Source of the DNA: Flavobacterium luteolum
GTDB taxonomy: Bacteria > Bacteroidota > Bacteroidia > Flavobacteriales > Flavobacteriaceae
DNA length: 64,000 nt
Direction of reading: 5' to 3'
Assembly: GCF_027111275.1 (NCBI RefSeq)
Contig: NZ_CP114286.1
Span: forward strand, 248,001 to 312,000
The translations under genes were made by a program, and so were the position numbers. Within the stretch, counting starts at the first letter, position 1. Each line of letters begins with the position of its first letter. The notes beneath the pieces were generated by a model. The model made no database searches, had not been told where the DNA came from, and saw nothing but the letters and a program-made list of their open reading frames with translations. Positions 1-8,467 of the stretch are shown here, in pieces.

Positions 1-263
1 AAAGTTTTATTCCGTCAATTGCAATTGCAAGCTCTTTTCTAGAGACTTTATTTGCTGTTTTATTGCTGATTGGATATCAAACCAGAAAAACTGCCATTGG
101 CGTTTCTATCTTAACTTTTCTATTTGCGCTGGCAATGACTTATTCGTTCGGAATAAAAGACCCTCTTGATTATTCTGTATTTGTCTTTTCTATGGGCGCT
201 TTTCTCTTAGCAACCGCCGACAAATACCGATGGAGTTTGGATGAATATCTTTTGAAAAATTAA
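1..263 (+). CDS. DoxX-like membrane protein, C-terminal part
   Basis: The open frame enters from the left edge (first full codon at base 3) and ends at 263, so the N-terminus is missing. The visible 86 residues contain two or three hydrophobic helices, a Tyr-Gln-Thr-Arg loop and a short charged tail (DKYRWSLDEYLLKN). This matches the last helices of DoxX/DoxD-type small four-helix membrane proteins, whose role in Bacteroidota is poorly defined. A cupin gene follows 20 bases later on the same strand and is probably co-transcribed. An ATG-less internal TTG at 63 is not a credible start because the coding frame continues upstream of it. Confidence 0.6.
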   Translation, partial: SFIPSIAIASSFLETLFAVLLLIGYQTRKTAIGVSILTFLFALAMTYSFGIKDPLDYSVFVFSMGAFLLATADKYRWSLDEYLLKN

Positions 264-283
264 CTAATTAAATTTGAATAACT

Positions 284-628
284 ATGGAAACTAAAATCAC
301 AAAAAGCAATGAATTAGAGTGGAAACCTCTTCATGAAGAAGGTGTAAAAACAGACGGAATTTATGCTAAAGTATTACGCTTTGATGCCGCCACTAACCGT
401 CCTCCTACTTTTCTTTTAAAATTTGAACCTGGCGCGTCGTACCCAAATCATGTACATCCAGCGGGTGAAGAAATTTATGTTCTAGAAGGTGAAGTGCGCT
501 CTGGAAAAGACGAATTAAAAGCTGGCGATTATTTGTATATGCCTCCAGGAAGCACACATTCTGTATTTTCTAGAACTGGCTGTACACTTTTGTTTATGAT
601 TCCTGAAGAAGTTGTTATATTGAAGTAA
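284..628 (+). CDS. Cupin-domain protein (ChrR-like)
   Basis: A 114-residue single-domain cupin. The first metal-binding motif is clear: GASYPNHVHPAGEEIYVLEGEV (split by eye as His-x-His followed by Glu), and the second motif is the GDYLYMPPGSTHSVF stretch with the distal His. It has no signal peptide, so it should be cytoplasmic. The layout resembles anti-sigma ChrR C-terminal cupins and small stand-alone sensors or isomerases; substrate cannot be told. It starts 20 bases after the DoxX-like gene, suggesting one transcript. Confidence 0.75.
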   Translation: METKITKSNELEWKPLHEEGVKTDGIYAKVLRFDAATNRPPTFLLKFEPGASYPNHVHPAGEEIYVLEGEVRSGKDELKAGDYLYMPPGSTHSVFSRTGCTLLFMIPEEVVILK

Positions 629-710
629 ATAAAATATTCAATGGCCTTTCGAACAGCTGCGTAAAGTCAGAGACATTTGCGCAGCTTTTACAAGACATTA
701 CAAAAGATTT

Positions 711-1145
711 TTACCTCAAATCCTTTTTAATAACCAAATATTTCAAATCTGTTTTACCTGCATTACTAATTCCGTGTTCCGCATTTGGTGGACAATAGAA
801 ACTGGTATTTGGACCAGCTGTAATGGTTTTTCCGTCAAGGAAGAATTCGGCGGTTCCTTCTAAGATATAAAAAAATTCTTCTTCAGGATGGTGATGTGGC
901 GCATGTGTCGATTTTCCAGGTTCGACAATACTCATTTTTAAAGTGTTTTCTTGAGTGAAATCTTTATTAGCAAACCAATATTGATAACCCACTTTGGTTT
1001 TGGTGGCTTTATTTATATCAAAATGATTGACACAGTTTTCGATGGTGTATTGTGGCGATGCAGTTTCTTTTTTAGTTTCCTGAGAGAAAATCTGTTGGAA
1101 AAATAAAACAGCGATTGTGGTTTTTAGGATAGTTAGCGTTTTCAT
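711..1145 (-). CDS. Secreted cupin-domain protein
   Basis: A 144-residue protein with a cleavable signal peptide (hydrophobic stretch ending LFFQQIFSQ), so periplasmic or exported. The cupin core has the motif HAPHHHPEEEFFYILEG with several His and a Glu as metal ligands, then a second motif with PPNAEHGISN. It converges with the cytoplasmic cupin at 284-628 but is not its close copy. No partner is obvious; function beyond metal-dependent small-molecule binding or turnover is unknown. Its start lies just inside a GTAA-TG-TTAC palindrome shared with the SMP-30-like gene region. Confidence 0.7.
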   Translation of the reverse strand: MKTLTILKTTIAVLFFQQIFSQETKKETASPQYTIENCVNHFDINKATKTKVGYQYWFANKDFTQENTLKMSIVEPGKSTHAPHHHPEEEFFYILEGTAEFFLDGKTITAGPNTSFYCPPNAEHGISNAGKTDLKYLVIKKDLR

Positions 1146-1153
1146 TTTTTTAT

Positions 1154-1165
1154 TGTAATGTTACG
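1154..1165. promoter_or_regulatory. GTAATGTTAC palindrome, copy 1
   Basis: The 12 bases TGTAATGTTACG sit 9 bases upstream of the secreted cupin start and are followed by an A-run. The same 12-mer occurs at 1852-1863. The core GTAA-N2-TTAC is a dyad. A regulator site is possible; there is no direct evidence. Confidence 0.25.
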
Positions 1166-1236
1166 AAAAAATGCAATTTGCAATTGCAAAGAAAGAAATA
1201 AATTATAGAGTTAACATGTAAATTAGACTTTTGTCT

Positions 1237-1253
1237 TAACTTTGTTGATCAAC
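1237..1253 (+). promoter_or_regulatory. Promoter and palindromic operator of the toxin-antitoxin pair
   Basis: A perfect Bacteroidota -7 box TAACTTTG (1237-1244) is directly followed by the perfect 10-bp palindrome GTTGATCAAC (1244-1253), placing the dyad at the expected transcription start, 18 bases before the antitoxin ATG. This is the usual position of a site for autorepression by a toxin-antitoxin complex. Confidence 0.45.
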
Positions 1254-1270
1254 TTTAGTAAATTAATATT

Positions 1271-1498
1271 ATGCAAGCAATTAACATCACAGCATATACA
1301 GAAGATGCTTCTCAAATTGAAGCTGTAAAAGCTTTTATGAAAGCGCTAAAGATCAAATTTGAGATAGCAAATGTAAAACCATATGAGTTATCTGAAGAAC
1401 AACAAAATATCTTAAATGATCAAGTTATTTCAGATAAAAACCTTTATACTGATGCTGAATCTGTTTATATCGATTTAAAAAAGAAATATGAATTATAA
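1271..1498 (+). CDS. Antitoxin of a ParE/RelE-type pair
   Basis: A 75-residue acidic protein beginning MQAINITAYTEDASQIEAVKAFM. The beta strand followed by two helices and the charged C-terminal half fit the small DUF2683-like antitoxins found in Bacteroidota. Its last 11 bases overlap the start of the toxin gene, the usual translational coupling of toxin-antitoxin operons. A palindrome in its promoter (1244-1253) suggests autoregulation. The family label is by layout and sequence style; the pairing is more secure than the exact antitoxin class. Confidence 0.7.
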   Translation: MQAINITAYTEDASQIEAVKAFMKALKIKFEIANVKPYELSEEQQNILNDQVISDKNLYTDAESVYIDLKKKYEL

Positions 1499-1787
1499 GA
1501 TTATAGTTTCTCCAATTGCATTAACAAATATTGAAGAAGCCTTAGAATATTATATTTTAAAAGTCAGCAAAAAAGTTGCCCTTGATTTTCTTAATGATTA
1601 TAAAAAGGTTTATAAAGCCTTACAGATAAATCCTTTTTATCAATTTCACGATATTAATTATCGTTATCTTCCATTTAAAAAATTTCCATATGTGGCATTT
1701 TTTATTGTTGATGAATTATCAAAGACAGTATTTTTAAATGCTATTTTTCATACTTCACAAAATCCACAAAAATACCCCGTAAAATAA
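1488..1787 (+). CDS. RelE/ParE-family toxin
   Basis: A 99-residue basic protein. It begins with the typical beta strand MNYKIIVSPIALTNIEEALEYY, followed by a helix carrying KKVALDFLNDYKK and the C-terminal strands RYLPFKKFPYVAFFIVDE and VFLNAIFHTSQNPQKY, the classic RelE/ParE fold order. Members inhibit either translation (RelE) or DNA gyrase (ParE); Bacteroidota proteins of this kind are usually listed as ParE-like and the target cannot be told from sequence. The ATG overlaps the antitoxin stop region by 11 bases. Confidence 0.75.
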   Translation: MNYKIIVSPIALTNIEEALEYYILKVSKKVALDFLNDYKKVYKALQINPFYQFHDINYRYLPFKKFPYVAFFIVDELSKTVFLNAIFHTSQNPQKYPVK

Positions 1788-1851
1788 GAATTGTCGATCA
1801 TCATTACCGCTTTGACTTTGCTCAGCTTGACAAAAATTTTCTAATTTCTTT

Positions 1852-1863
1852 TTGTAATGTTAC
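1852..1863. promoter_or_regulatory. GTAATGTTAC palindrome, copy 2
   Basis: Identical 12-mer to 1154-1165, again followed by an A-run, about 110 bases before the SMP-30-like gene. The spacing differs from copy 1, so shared regulation is only a possibility. Confidence 0.2.
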
Positions 1864-1972
1864 GCAAAAAAAGTCTTCAACTACGAGCAAATTTGAACCC
1901 GACTTTGCAGAATATCAAAAATAAAAACTACTTTTAAAACCACTTCAAAAGCAAGATTTAAACCCTTTTATA

Positions 1973-2896
1973 ATGAACCAACTCCAACCAAAAATAAAAT
2001 CATCCTTTTTATTTCTTATTACTTTAACTTTTACAAATTTTATATACGCTCAGACATCAAAAGAAAAAAGTTATTCCATAATAGCAAAAGGTGCAGTTCT
2101 CACAAAACTATCAGATCAATTCAGTTTTACAGAAGGACCTGCTTCAGATAAAAAAGGAAATATTTATTTTACGGATCAGCCTAATAATAAAATCATGAAA
2201 TGGTCGGTTAATGGTAAACTTTCTGTTTTTATGGAAAATGCAGGAAGAGCCAACGGTATGTATTTTGATCACGCAGGCAATCTTTTGGCTTGCGCCGATG
2301 AAAAAAATGAACTTTGGAAAATAGACAAAAACAAAAATTATACTGTAATACTAAACAACTTCGAAGGAAAAAGGCTAAATGGTCCTAATGATCTTTGGGT
2401 TGATCCAAAAGGCGGTATCTATTTTACAGATCCTTTTTACCAAAGGGATTACTGGACACATCCCTCCAAAGAAATAGAGAAAGAATGCGTTTACTATTTA
2501 TCTCCGGATAAATCCAAAATTATAAACGTTGCGAATGATCTTGTAAAACCAAATGGCATTATTGGAACTTCGGATGGGAAAACCCTATACGTAGCGGATA
2601 TAGCAGGAAATAAAACATACTCTTATACGATCGAAAGTAATGGTTCTTTAAGTAAAAAGACGCTGTTTACCGAATCAGGTTCAGATGGAATGACAATAGA
2701 TGAGTCGGGAAATATTTACTTATGCGGAAAAGGAGTTACCATATTCAATCCACAAGGAGAAAAAATAACTCATATTGATGTTCCTGAACCTTGGACAGCT
2801 AATGTTTGTTTTGGAGGGAAAAAATTTAAAACATTATTTATTACTGCTGGTAAAAGTGTTTATACGATAGAAATGAATGTTCGCGGAATGAAGTAA
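1973..2896 (+). CDS. Secreted SMP-30/gluconolactonase/LRE-family protein
   Basis: A 307-residue protein with a signal peptide (hydrophobic core then FIYAQ). The mature part is a six-bladed beta-propeller of the SMP-30/gluconolactonase/LRE type: blades recur as Gly-Asn-Ile-Tyr-Phe-Thr-Asp (near residue 65) and GGIYFTDPFYQ (near 150), with RLNGPNDLWVDPKG and VKPNGIIGTSDGK carrying the conserved Asn and Asp that bind the divalent metal. Family members hydrolyse sugar lactones or related esters, here in the periplasm or outside. It stands alone and is followed by a strong hairpin; substrate unknown. Confidence 0.8.
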   Translation: MNQLQPKIKSSFLFLITLTFTNFIYAQTSKEKSYSIIAKGAVLTKLSDQFSFTEGPASDKKGNIYFTDQPNNKIMKWSVNGKLSVFMENAGRANGMYFDHAGNLLACADEKNELWKIDKNKNYTVILNNFEGKRLNGPNDLWVDPKGGIYFTDPFYQRDYWTHPSKEIEKECVYYLSPDKSKIINVANDLVKPNGIIGTSDGKTLYVADIAGNKTYSYTIESNGSLSKKTLFTESGSDGMTIDESGNIYLCGKGVTIFNPQGEKITHIDVPEPWTANVCFGGKKFKTLFITAGKSVYTIEMNVRGMK

Positions 2897-2964
2897 TCAA
2901 TAAATCATCGATTTTATTATCGATTTTTCACAAAGTTTGACAAAGTTCTAATGAAAAAATTTAT

Positions 2965-3085
2965 GTTCTCTCCTAGCCCCGATCGAAATGGCATCTTTTT
3001 GTGGTGGTGTTCACCACAAAAAATATAATGTAGAGCGGGACAAAACGTTCTTAAAAACGAAAAATGTCCTGCTTCTAAAAAATAT
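2965..3085. repeat. Intergenic repeat-like element with strong hairpin
   Basis: The 332-base gap after the SMP-30-like gene holds a perfect 11-bp stem (TTTTTGTGGTG at 2996-3006 with CACCACAAAAA at 3012-3022, loop GTGTT), able to terminate transcription in both directions. It is preceded by a CTAGCCCCGATCG stretch and followed by GAGCGGGACA, words that recur between genes of Flavobacteriia as a dispersed element. The second half (3040-3080) has weaker dyads around GGACAAAACG and AAATGTCCTGC. No gene is seen here. Confidence 0.45.
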
Positions 3086-3185
3086 TAAAAGCGAAAACCT
3101 CAATAAATTCAAGGCTTCCTAATCCATCTATGGAACAATAAGAAAATATTATGGTAAAAATATTTCATAATCAGAAAATCTGCCA

Positions 3186-3217
3186 TACATTTGCCTAACA
3201 GTGTTAAACGATTTAAT
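3186..3217 (+). promoter_or_regulatory. tetR promoter with overlapping operator
   Basis: A perfect -7 box TACATTTG (3186-3193) is followed two bases later by the palindrome TAACAGTGTTA (3196-3206) and the flank CGATTTAAT. The dyad covers the expected start of transcription, 22 bases before the regulator ATG, so autorepression is likely. The same 30-base module recurs four times ahead of the efflux genes (3835-4059). Confidence 0.6.
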
Positions 3218-3228
3218 ACTTGAATACA

Positions 3229-3822
3229 ATGGCTAGCAAAGATCGAATTTTAAGACAAAAAGAAGAGACAAGGAACAATATCCTTGGCGCTGCTTATGAT
3301 ATCGTAAAAGATGAAGGCTGGAATGGTTTGAGTATGCGTAAAATTGCCGACAGAATCGAATATACTGCTCCTATTATTTATGAATATTTCTCGAATAAAG
3401 AAGCAATACTAGAAGAATTGACAGGCAAAGGTTTTTTAAAACTGGCTAAAGAGTTGCAAACTGCAAAAGACAAGTTTGAGAAACCCGAAGATCAGTTAGA
3501 AGCCATGTGGATGACTTATTGGAATTTCGCTTTTACTAATACTGAAATGTATCAACTTATGTTTGGTGTTCAAATGACTTGCTGTGCACAGCGATGTTCG
3601 GCTCAGGAAGCACCTTACAAATTGTTTACTGGTGTTATTGCTGAAATTATGAAAGACAGCAATCCTAGTGAAGATATCATTAAACAAAAATATTTTACTT
3701 TCTTTTCTGTTATTCATGGTTTAATCGCCATCAACATCATTAACAAAAGTGATATTTTAGAAACAATAAATGCTCAGATTTTGAAGGATGCTATTACTGG
3801 TATCATCAAATCTATACAATAA
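3229..3822 (+). CDS. TetR/AcrR-family repressor of the efflux operon
   Basis: A 197-residue regulator. The N-terminal helix-turn-helix is plain (LSMRKIADRIEYTAPIIYEYF, about residues 37-57), with the usual NKEAIL after it; the rest is a helical ligand-binding domain. That domain carries a Cys cluster (TCCAQRC, encoded near 3577-3597). I chose the ATG at 3229; an in-frame TTG nine bases upstream lies closer to the operator and is less likely. The gene precedes the RND efflux operon in the same direction, and both share the TAAC-N3-GTTA palindrome, so it very probably represses itself and the pump. The inducing ligand is unknown. Confidence 0.85.
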   Translation: MASKDRILRQKEETRNNILGAAYDIVKDEGWNGLSMRKIADRIEYTAPIIYEYFSNKEAILEELTGKGFLKLAKELQTAKDKFEKPEDQLEAMWMTYWNFAFTNTEMYQLMFGVQMTCCAQRCSAQEAPYKLFTGVIAEIMKDSNPSEDIIKQKYFTFFSVIHGLIAINIINKSDILETINAQILKDAITGIIKSIQ

Positions 3823-3834
3823 AAAAATTTTCAA

Positions 3835-4059
3835 TTTTACTTAACAGTGTAAAATGATTTAAACGGGATAATGTAAAATCCTTTTTTTTATAACTTTCGC
3901 TTAACACTGTTAGAAAATTTAATAAAGGTAATAAAAGCTCTTTTTTTAGACTTTTACTTAACAACGTTAGATAATTTAATACTGATTTTAAATAAAATTG
4001 GAAAGGTTTACTGTATGGAAATTTGCGCGCTTTTACTTAACAACGTTAGATAATTTAAT
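3835..4059 (+). repeat. Tandem array of four operator/promoter-like units
   Basis: Four related modules of about 30 bases begin at 3835, 3894, 3951 and 4030. Each has a TTTAC- or TTTCG-type lead, then TTAACA-nn-GTTAG and an ATTTAAT tail. The palindrome cores are at 3842-3852 (TAACAGTGTAA), 3902-3912 (TAACACTGTTA), 3959-3969 and 4038-4048 (both TAACAACGTTA). The last two modules are identical over 30 bases. Spacers between the first three are also similar (CTTTTTTT tracts), so the whole looks like a duplicated 57-60-base unit. A -7-like TAACTTTC lies at 3891-3898, at the same distance from its operator as in the tetR promoter. Confidence 0.65.
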
Positions 4060-4138
4060 TCAATTAAATATGAATCCCGAGAATGCCAGAATGCCAAAGA
4101 ATTTTATCCGAGAAAATGTTCAACCAATTAAAACCACT

Positions 4139-5287
4139 ATGAAAATGAAAAATGTAATTATAACCAGTTTTATTCTGGCCTTAGTATTAAGCAGCTGTGC
4201 CGACAAAAATCAGGCACCTACTGCTCCACCACCACCGGTTTTACCAGTTTTAGCAATCACAAGTGCCAATACAACTACTGATGCTGAATATCCTGCTTCT
4301 ATACAAGGAACTGTTGATGTTGAAATTCGTCCACAAGTAAGCGGAAACCTAGACAGAATTTATGTTGACGAAGGTGCTTATGTAAGTAAAGGACAAACTT
4401 TATTCAAAATCAATGAGCGTCCGTACCGTGAGCAGTTAAACAATGCATTAGCAAGTCTTCACGCTGCAGAAGCGGCTTTGATCAATGCTAATCTAGAAGT
4501 TGATAAATTGACTCCACTAGTACAAAACAAAGTAGTTTCTGATTATCAGTTAAAAACAGCTAAAGCTTCTCAGAAAATTGCTGCTGCTAATATCGAACAG
4601 GCTAAAGCAATGGTAGGTTCTGCTAAAATTAATTTAGGCTATACAAACGTAACTGCTCCAGTGAGCGGATACATTGGAAGATTGCCAAAAAAACAAGGAA
4701 GTTTAGTTTCTGCTACTGATGTTGAAGCTTTAACAACTTTATCTGACGTTCACGAAGTTTTTGCTTATTTCTCTTTGGGTGAAACTGATTTCATCAACTT
4801 TAAAGAGCAATATAAAGGAAGTTCTCTTGGTGATAAAATCAAAAAACTGCCACCTGTTACTTTGATTTTGGCTGATAACAATGCGTATCCTCAAACAGGA
4901 AAAATCGATATGGTTGACGGTCAATTTGATAAAACTACAGGTGCCATCACGATTAGAGCGACTTTCCCAAATGCAAACGGAACATTACGTTCTGGAAACA
5001 CAGGAAGAATCCGTTTAGGATTAAATCACGATGATGCGATTTTAGTTCCACAGGCCGCTACAGTAGAAATGCAGGACAAAGTATTTGTTTTCACTGTAGG
5101 CAAAGACAACAAAGTAACTAAAATGCCTATTACAGTTGTAGGTAAAAGCGGTACCAACTATTTAATTAAAGAAGGTGTAAAAACAGGCGACCAAATCGTG
5201 TTAAGCGGTATTGACAAACTTCAGGACGGGCAAGCGATTCAGCCTGAAAAATCAACTAAAGTTGCCGAAGTAACTAATCAAAAATAA
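4139..5287 (+). CDS. RND efflux periplasmic adaptor (lipoprotein)
   Basis: A 382-residue membrane-fusion protein, AcrA/MexA type. It starts MKMKNVIITSFILALVLSSC, so a lipoprotein signal with Cys at the lipobox. Then come a Pro-rich linker, the split biotinyl-lipoyl domain (IRPQVSGNLDRIYVDEGAYV and TAPVSGYIGRLPKK), a coiled-coil hairpin of Ala/Lys-rich helices between them, the beta-barrel and the membrane-proximal domain ending IVLSGIDKLQDGQAI. It links the inner-membrane pump to the outer-membrane channel. The frame stays open far upstream through the operator array, but the lipoprotein signal fixes the start at 4139 (or 4145). Next gene is 12 bases away. Confidence 0.9.
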   Translation: MKMKNVIITSFILALVLSSCADKNQAPTAPPPPVLPVLAITSANTTTDAEYPASIQGTVDVEIRPQVSGNLDRIYVDEGAYVSKGQTLFKINERPYREQLNNALASLHAAEAALINANLEVDKLTPLVQNKVVSDYQLKTAKASQKIAAANIEQAKAMVGSAKINLGYTNVTAPVSGYIGRLPKKQGSLVSATDVEALTTLSDVHEVFAYFSLGETDFINFKEQYKGSSLGDKIKKLPPVTLILADNNAYPQTGKIDMVDGQFDKTTGAITIRATFPNANGTLRSGNTGRIRLGLNHDDAILVPQAATVEMQDKVFVFTVGKDNKVTKMPITVVGKSGTNYLIKEGVKTGDQIVLSGIDKLQDGQAIQPEKSTKVAEVTNQK

Positions 5288-5299
5288 TTATAAAAGACA

Positions 5300-8200
5300 A
5301 TGTTCAAAATATTTATACAAAGACCTGTACTGGCAACCGTAATTTCCATTTTATTGGTGATTCTGGGGGTATTGGGTTTAACTAAACTGCCTTTACAACA
5401 GTTTCCTGATATTGCGCCTCCATCGGTTTTGGTAACGGCGGTATATCCGGGAGCCAACGCAGAAACGGTTTTACGTTCTGTGGCACCTTCTATCGAAGAA
5501 TCTATAAATGGTGTAGAAAACATGACGTACATGAGTTCTACAGCCAGTAACGACGGTACTTTGGCTATTACAGTTTTCTTTAAACTAGGAACTGATGCCG
5601 ATCAGGCTGCGGTAAACGTACAAAACAGAGTTGCTCAGGCAACCAGCCAGCTTCCTGCCGAGGTTGTACAGCAAGGTATTGTTACGGCGAAACAACAAAA
5701 CAGTTTCATCATGGCAATTGGTATGTACACCGAAGATGAATCAAAATACGATCAGACTTTTGTTGCCAATTATGCACAAATTAATATTATTCCGGAACTA
5801 AAACGTATTCCGGGTGTGGGTTCTGCCAGTATTTTTGGTGGTGTAAAAGATTACTCAATGCGTGTTTGGTTGAATCCAACGCAAATGTCGACTTACAAAG
5901 TAACTCCAAGCGAAGTTATGGGCGCGATTCAAGACAAAAGTTTGGAAGCGGCTCCAGGTAAATTTGGAGAGCGAAGCAAAGAAGTTTTTGAATACGTTAT
6001 TAAATACAAAGGGAAATTAACCAAACCAGAAGATTATGAAAATATTGCTATACGTTCTAATGCAGATGGCTCAGTACTTCGCTTAAAAGATGTAGCGAGA
6101 GTCGAACTTGGTGCTTATTCTTATAACAGTTTAACTCGTTTAAATGGTAAAAAAGGAATTGTAATTGGGGTTATTCAGTTAGCTGGATCGAACTCAAATG
6201 ATATTCAGATTGCCATTAACAAAATGATGGAAAAGGCTTCTAAAGATTTTCCAAAAGGTATCAAACACAATATTTTCTATAGTACAAAAGTTTCTCTTGA
6301 CCAATCTATTGAGCAAGTTGAGCATACATTACTAGAAGCTTTTATACTGGTATTTATTGTGGTATTTATCTTCTTGCAAGATTTTAGATCGACACTAATC
6401 CCGGCTATTGCTGTACCTGTAGCAATTTTAGGAACGTTCTTCTTCATGCAGTTATTCGGATTTTCGATCAACCTTTTAACGCTTTTCGCATTAATTCTGG
6501 CGATTGGTATTGTGGTCGATGATGCCATTGTGGTAGTCGAAGCGGTGCATGCGAAAATGGAGCACAAACGCTTGTCTCCAAAAATCGCAACCCATGAAGC
6601 AATGCACGAAATAACGGGTGCTATTATCTCGATTACGCTGGTAATGGCTGCTGTATTCCTGCCGGTTGGTTTTATGGAAGGTTCAACAGGAGTTTTCTAT
6701 CGTCAGTTTGCCTTTACGATGGCAATTGCAATTGTAATTTCGGCAGTAAATGCCTTAACATTGAGTCCGGCGCTTGCGGCATTATTCTTAAAAGATAATC
6801 ACGGAGCACACGATCACAATGAGTCTTATGTGAAAAAAGGATTTAAAGAGAAATTCTTTACCGCGTTTAACAGCAGTTTTGAATCGCTAACAAATCGTTA
6901 TGTGGGCGGACTTAAATTCTTAATCAGAAGAAAATGGTTGAGTATGGGCGGATTAGCTTTAATTGTTGTTGCAACAATTGTAATGGTTAAAACAACTCCT
7001 GCAGGATTTATCCCGACAGAAGATCAAGGATTTATTGCAATCGCAGTAAATACGCCATCTGGAACATCATTGGACGGAACTCAAAAAGTAATGACCGAAG
7101 CTGAGAATACTTTAAAAGCATTAGACGCTTCACGATTTGTAACGGCGATTTCAGGTTTCAACTTATTGACGAATTCTACAAGCCCATCTTCAGCCGTAAT
7201 TTTCGTATTGCTTAAACCAAACGAAGAACGTGGAGGAATAAAAAACATTGACGAAATCATGAATCAGGTTCGCGGTAAATTGGGCGGAATTTCTGGAGGA
7301 AGTTTCTTCGTGTTCAGTTTCCCAACTGTCCCTGGATTTAGTAACGTTGAGGCTTTAGATTTAGTGCTGCAAGATAAAACAGGAGGAAAACTGGATAAAT
7401 TCAGTGGAATTTCTCAAAACTTTATCGGCGAATTAATGAAACGTCCTGAGATTGCAGTTGCTTTTACTTCTTTTAAAGCAGATTATCCGCAATTGCAATT
7501 GGAAGTTAACGACGAAAAAGCAAATCAATTGGGTGTTAATGTAAAAGACATTTTACAAACGATGCAAGCTTACTTTGGTAGTGCACAGGCATCTGACTTT
7601 AATCGATTTGGTAAATATTACCGTGTGGTTGTTCAGGCCGATATCGAAGACAGAGCAGATCCAACAGCAATTGACAGAGTTTTTGTAAAAAACAAAACAG
7701 GCGAAATGGTACCAATAAATACATTAGTGAAACTGACTCGTATTTATGGTTCTGAAACCGCTTCAAGATATAATTTGTTTAACTCAATTTCTATTAATGC
7801 CATTCCGAAACCAGGATTTAGTTCTGGAGATGCCATTAAAGCAATTGAAGAAGTAGCAGCACAACAATTACCTGCAGGTTACGGGTTTGAATTCTCGGGC
7901 CAAACGCGTGAGGAGATTTCGTCAGGAGGACAATCTGCAACTATATTTTTACTGTGTTTGATATTCGTTTATTTCCTACTTGCTGCACAGTACGAAAGTT
8001 ACATTTTGCCTTTGGCAGTAATCTTGTCAATCCCTGCAGGTATTTTTGGAGTATTCGTTGCTATTGGTTTAACTGGAATTGAAAACAATATTTATGTACA
8101 AGTTGCTCTTGTCATGCTTATTGGACTTCTGGCCAAAAATGCCATTCTGATCGTCGAATTTGCCGTCCAGAAAAGAAAATCGGGACAAGCGTTAGTTAGA

Positions 8201-8464
8201 GCTTCAATTGATGCTGCCAAATTACGTTTACGACCAATTATCATGACGTCTCTTGCTTTTATTGTTGGTTTAGTGCCAATGATGAGTGCCACAGGACCGT
8301 CAGCTCAAGGTAACCACTCTATTAGTATTGGTGCCGCCGGAGGTATGATTTCAGGGGTAATTCTAGGTTTGTTTATCATTCCGGTATTATTCATCATCTT
8401 CCAACATTTACAAGAAAAGGTTTCTGGAAAACCAGTTGCCGTAATTCATAACGAAGAAAAATAA
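5300..8464 (+). CDS. AcrB/MexB-like RND efflux pump (HAE1 family)
   Basis: A full-length 1054-residue proton-driven drug exporter. It begins MFKIFIQRPVLATVISILL, typical of the family, has the large periplasmic loops with NVQNRVAQATSQLP, the TM4 proton-relay Asp pair in GIVVDDAIVVVEAV, and the TM10 Lys in MLIGLLAKNAILIVEFA. Twelve membrane segments in two halves can be followed. It works with the adaptor upstream and the channel downstream to expel hydrophobic compounds from the periplasm. The tight spacing on both sides indicates a single operon under the TetR-type regulator at 3229. Confidence 0.95.
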   Translation: MFKIFIQRPVLATVISILLVILGVLGLTKLPLQQFPDIAPPSVLVTAVYPGANAETVLRSVAPSIEESINGVENMTYMSSTASNDGTLAITVFFKLGTDADQAAVNVQNRVAQATSQLPAEVVQQGIVTAKQQNSFIMAIGMYTEDESKYDQTFVANYAQINIIPELKRIPGVGSASIFGGVKDYSMRVWLNPTQMSTYKVTPSEVMGAIQDKSLEAAPGKFGERSKEVFEYVIKYKGKLTKPEDYENIAIRSNADGSVLRLKDVARVELGAYSYNSLTRLNGKKGIVIGVIQLAGSNSNDIQIAINKMMEKASKDFPKGIKHNIFYSTKVSLDQSIEQVEHTLLEAFILVFIVVFIFLQDFRSTLIPAIAVPVAILGTFFFMQLFGFSINLLTLFALILAIGIVVDDAIVVVEAVHAKMEHKRLSPKIATHEAMHEITGAIISITLVMAAVFLPVGFMEGSTGVFYRQFAFTMAIAIVISAVNALTLSPALAALFLKDNHGAHDHNESYVKKGFKEKFFTAFNSSFESLTNRYVGGLKFLIRRKWLSMGGLALIVVATIVMVKTTPAGFIPTEDQGFIAIAVNTPSGTSLDGTQKVMTEAENTLKALDASRFVTAISGFNLLTNSTSPSSAVIFVLLKPNEERGGIKNIDEIMNQVRGKLGGISGGSFFVFSFPTVPGFSNVEALDLVLQDKTGGKLDKFSGISQNFIGELMKRPEIAVAFTSFKADYPQLQLEVNDEKANQLGVNVKDILQTMQAYFGSAQASDFNRFGKYYRVVVQADIEDRADPTAIDRVFVKNKTGEMVPINTLVKLTRIYGSETASRYNLFNSISINAIPKPGFSSGDAIKAIEEVAAQQLPAGYGFEFSGQTREEISSGGQSATIFLLCLIFVYFLLAAQYESYILPLAVILSIPAGIFGVFVAIGLTGIENNIYVQVALVMLIGLLAKNAILIVEFAVQKRKSGQALVRASIDAAKLRLRPIIMTSLAFIVGLVPMMSATGPSAQGNHSISIGAAGGMISGVILGLFIIPVLFIIFQHLQEKVSGKPVAVIHNEEK

Positions 8465-8467
8465 TAA

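Noticed and set aside
3998-4138. N-terminal extension of the efflux adaptor
   Set aside because: The extension runs through two operator modules and would hide the lipoprotein signal; the real start is at 4139 or 4145.
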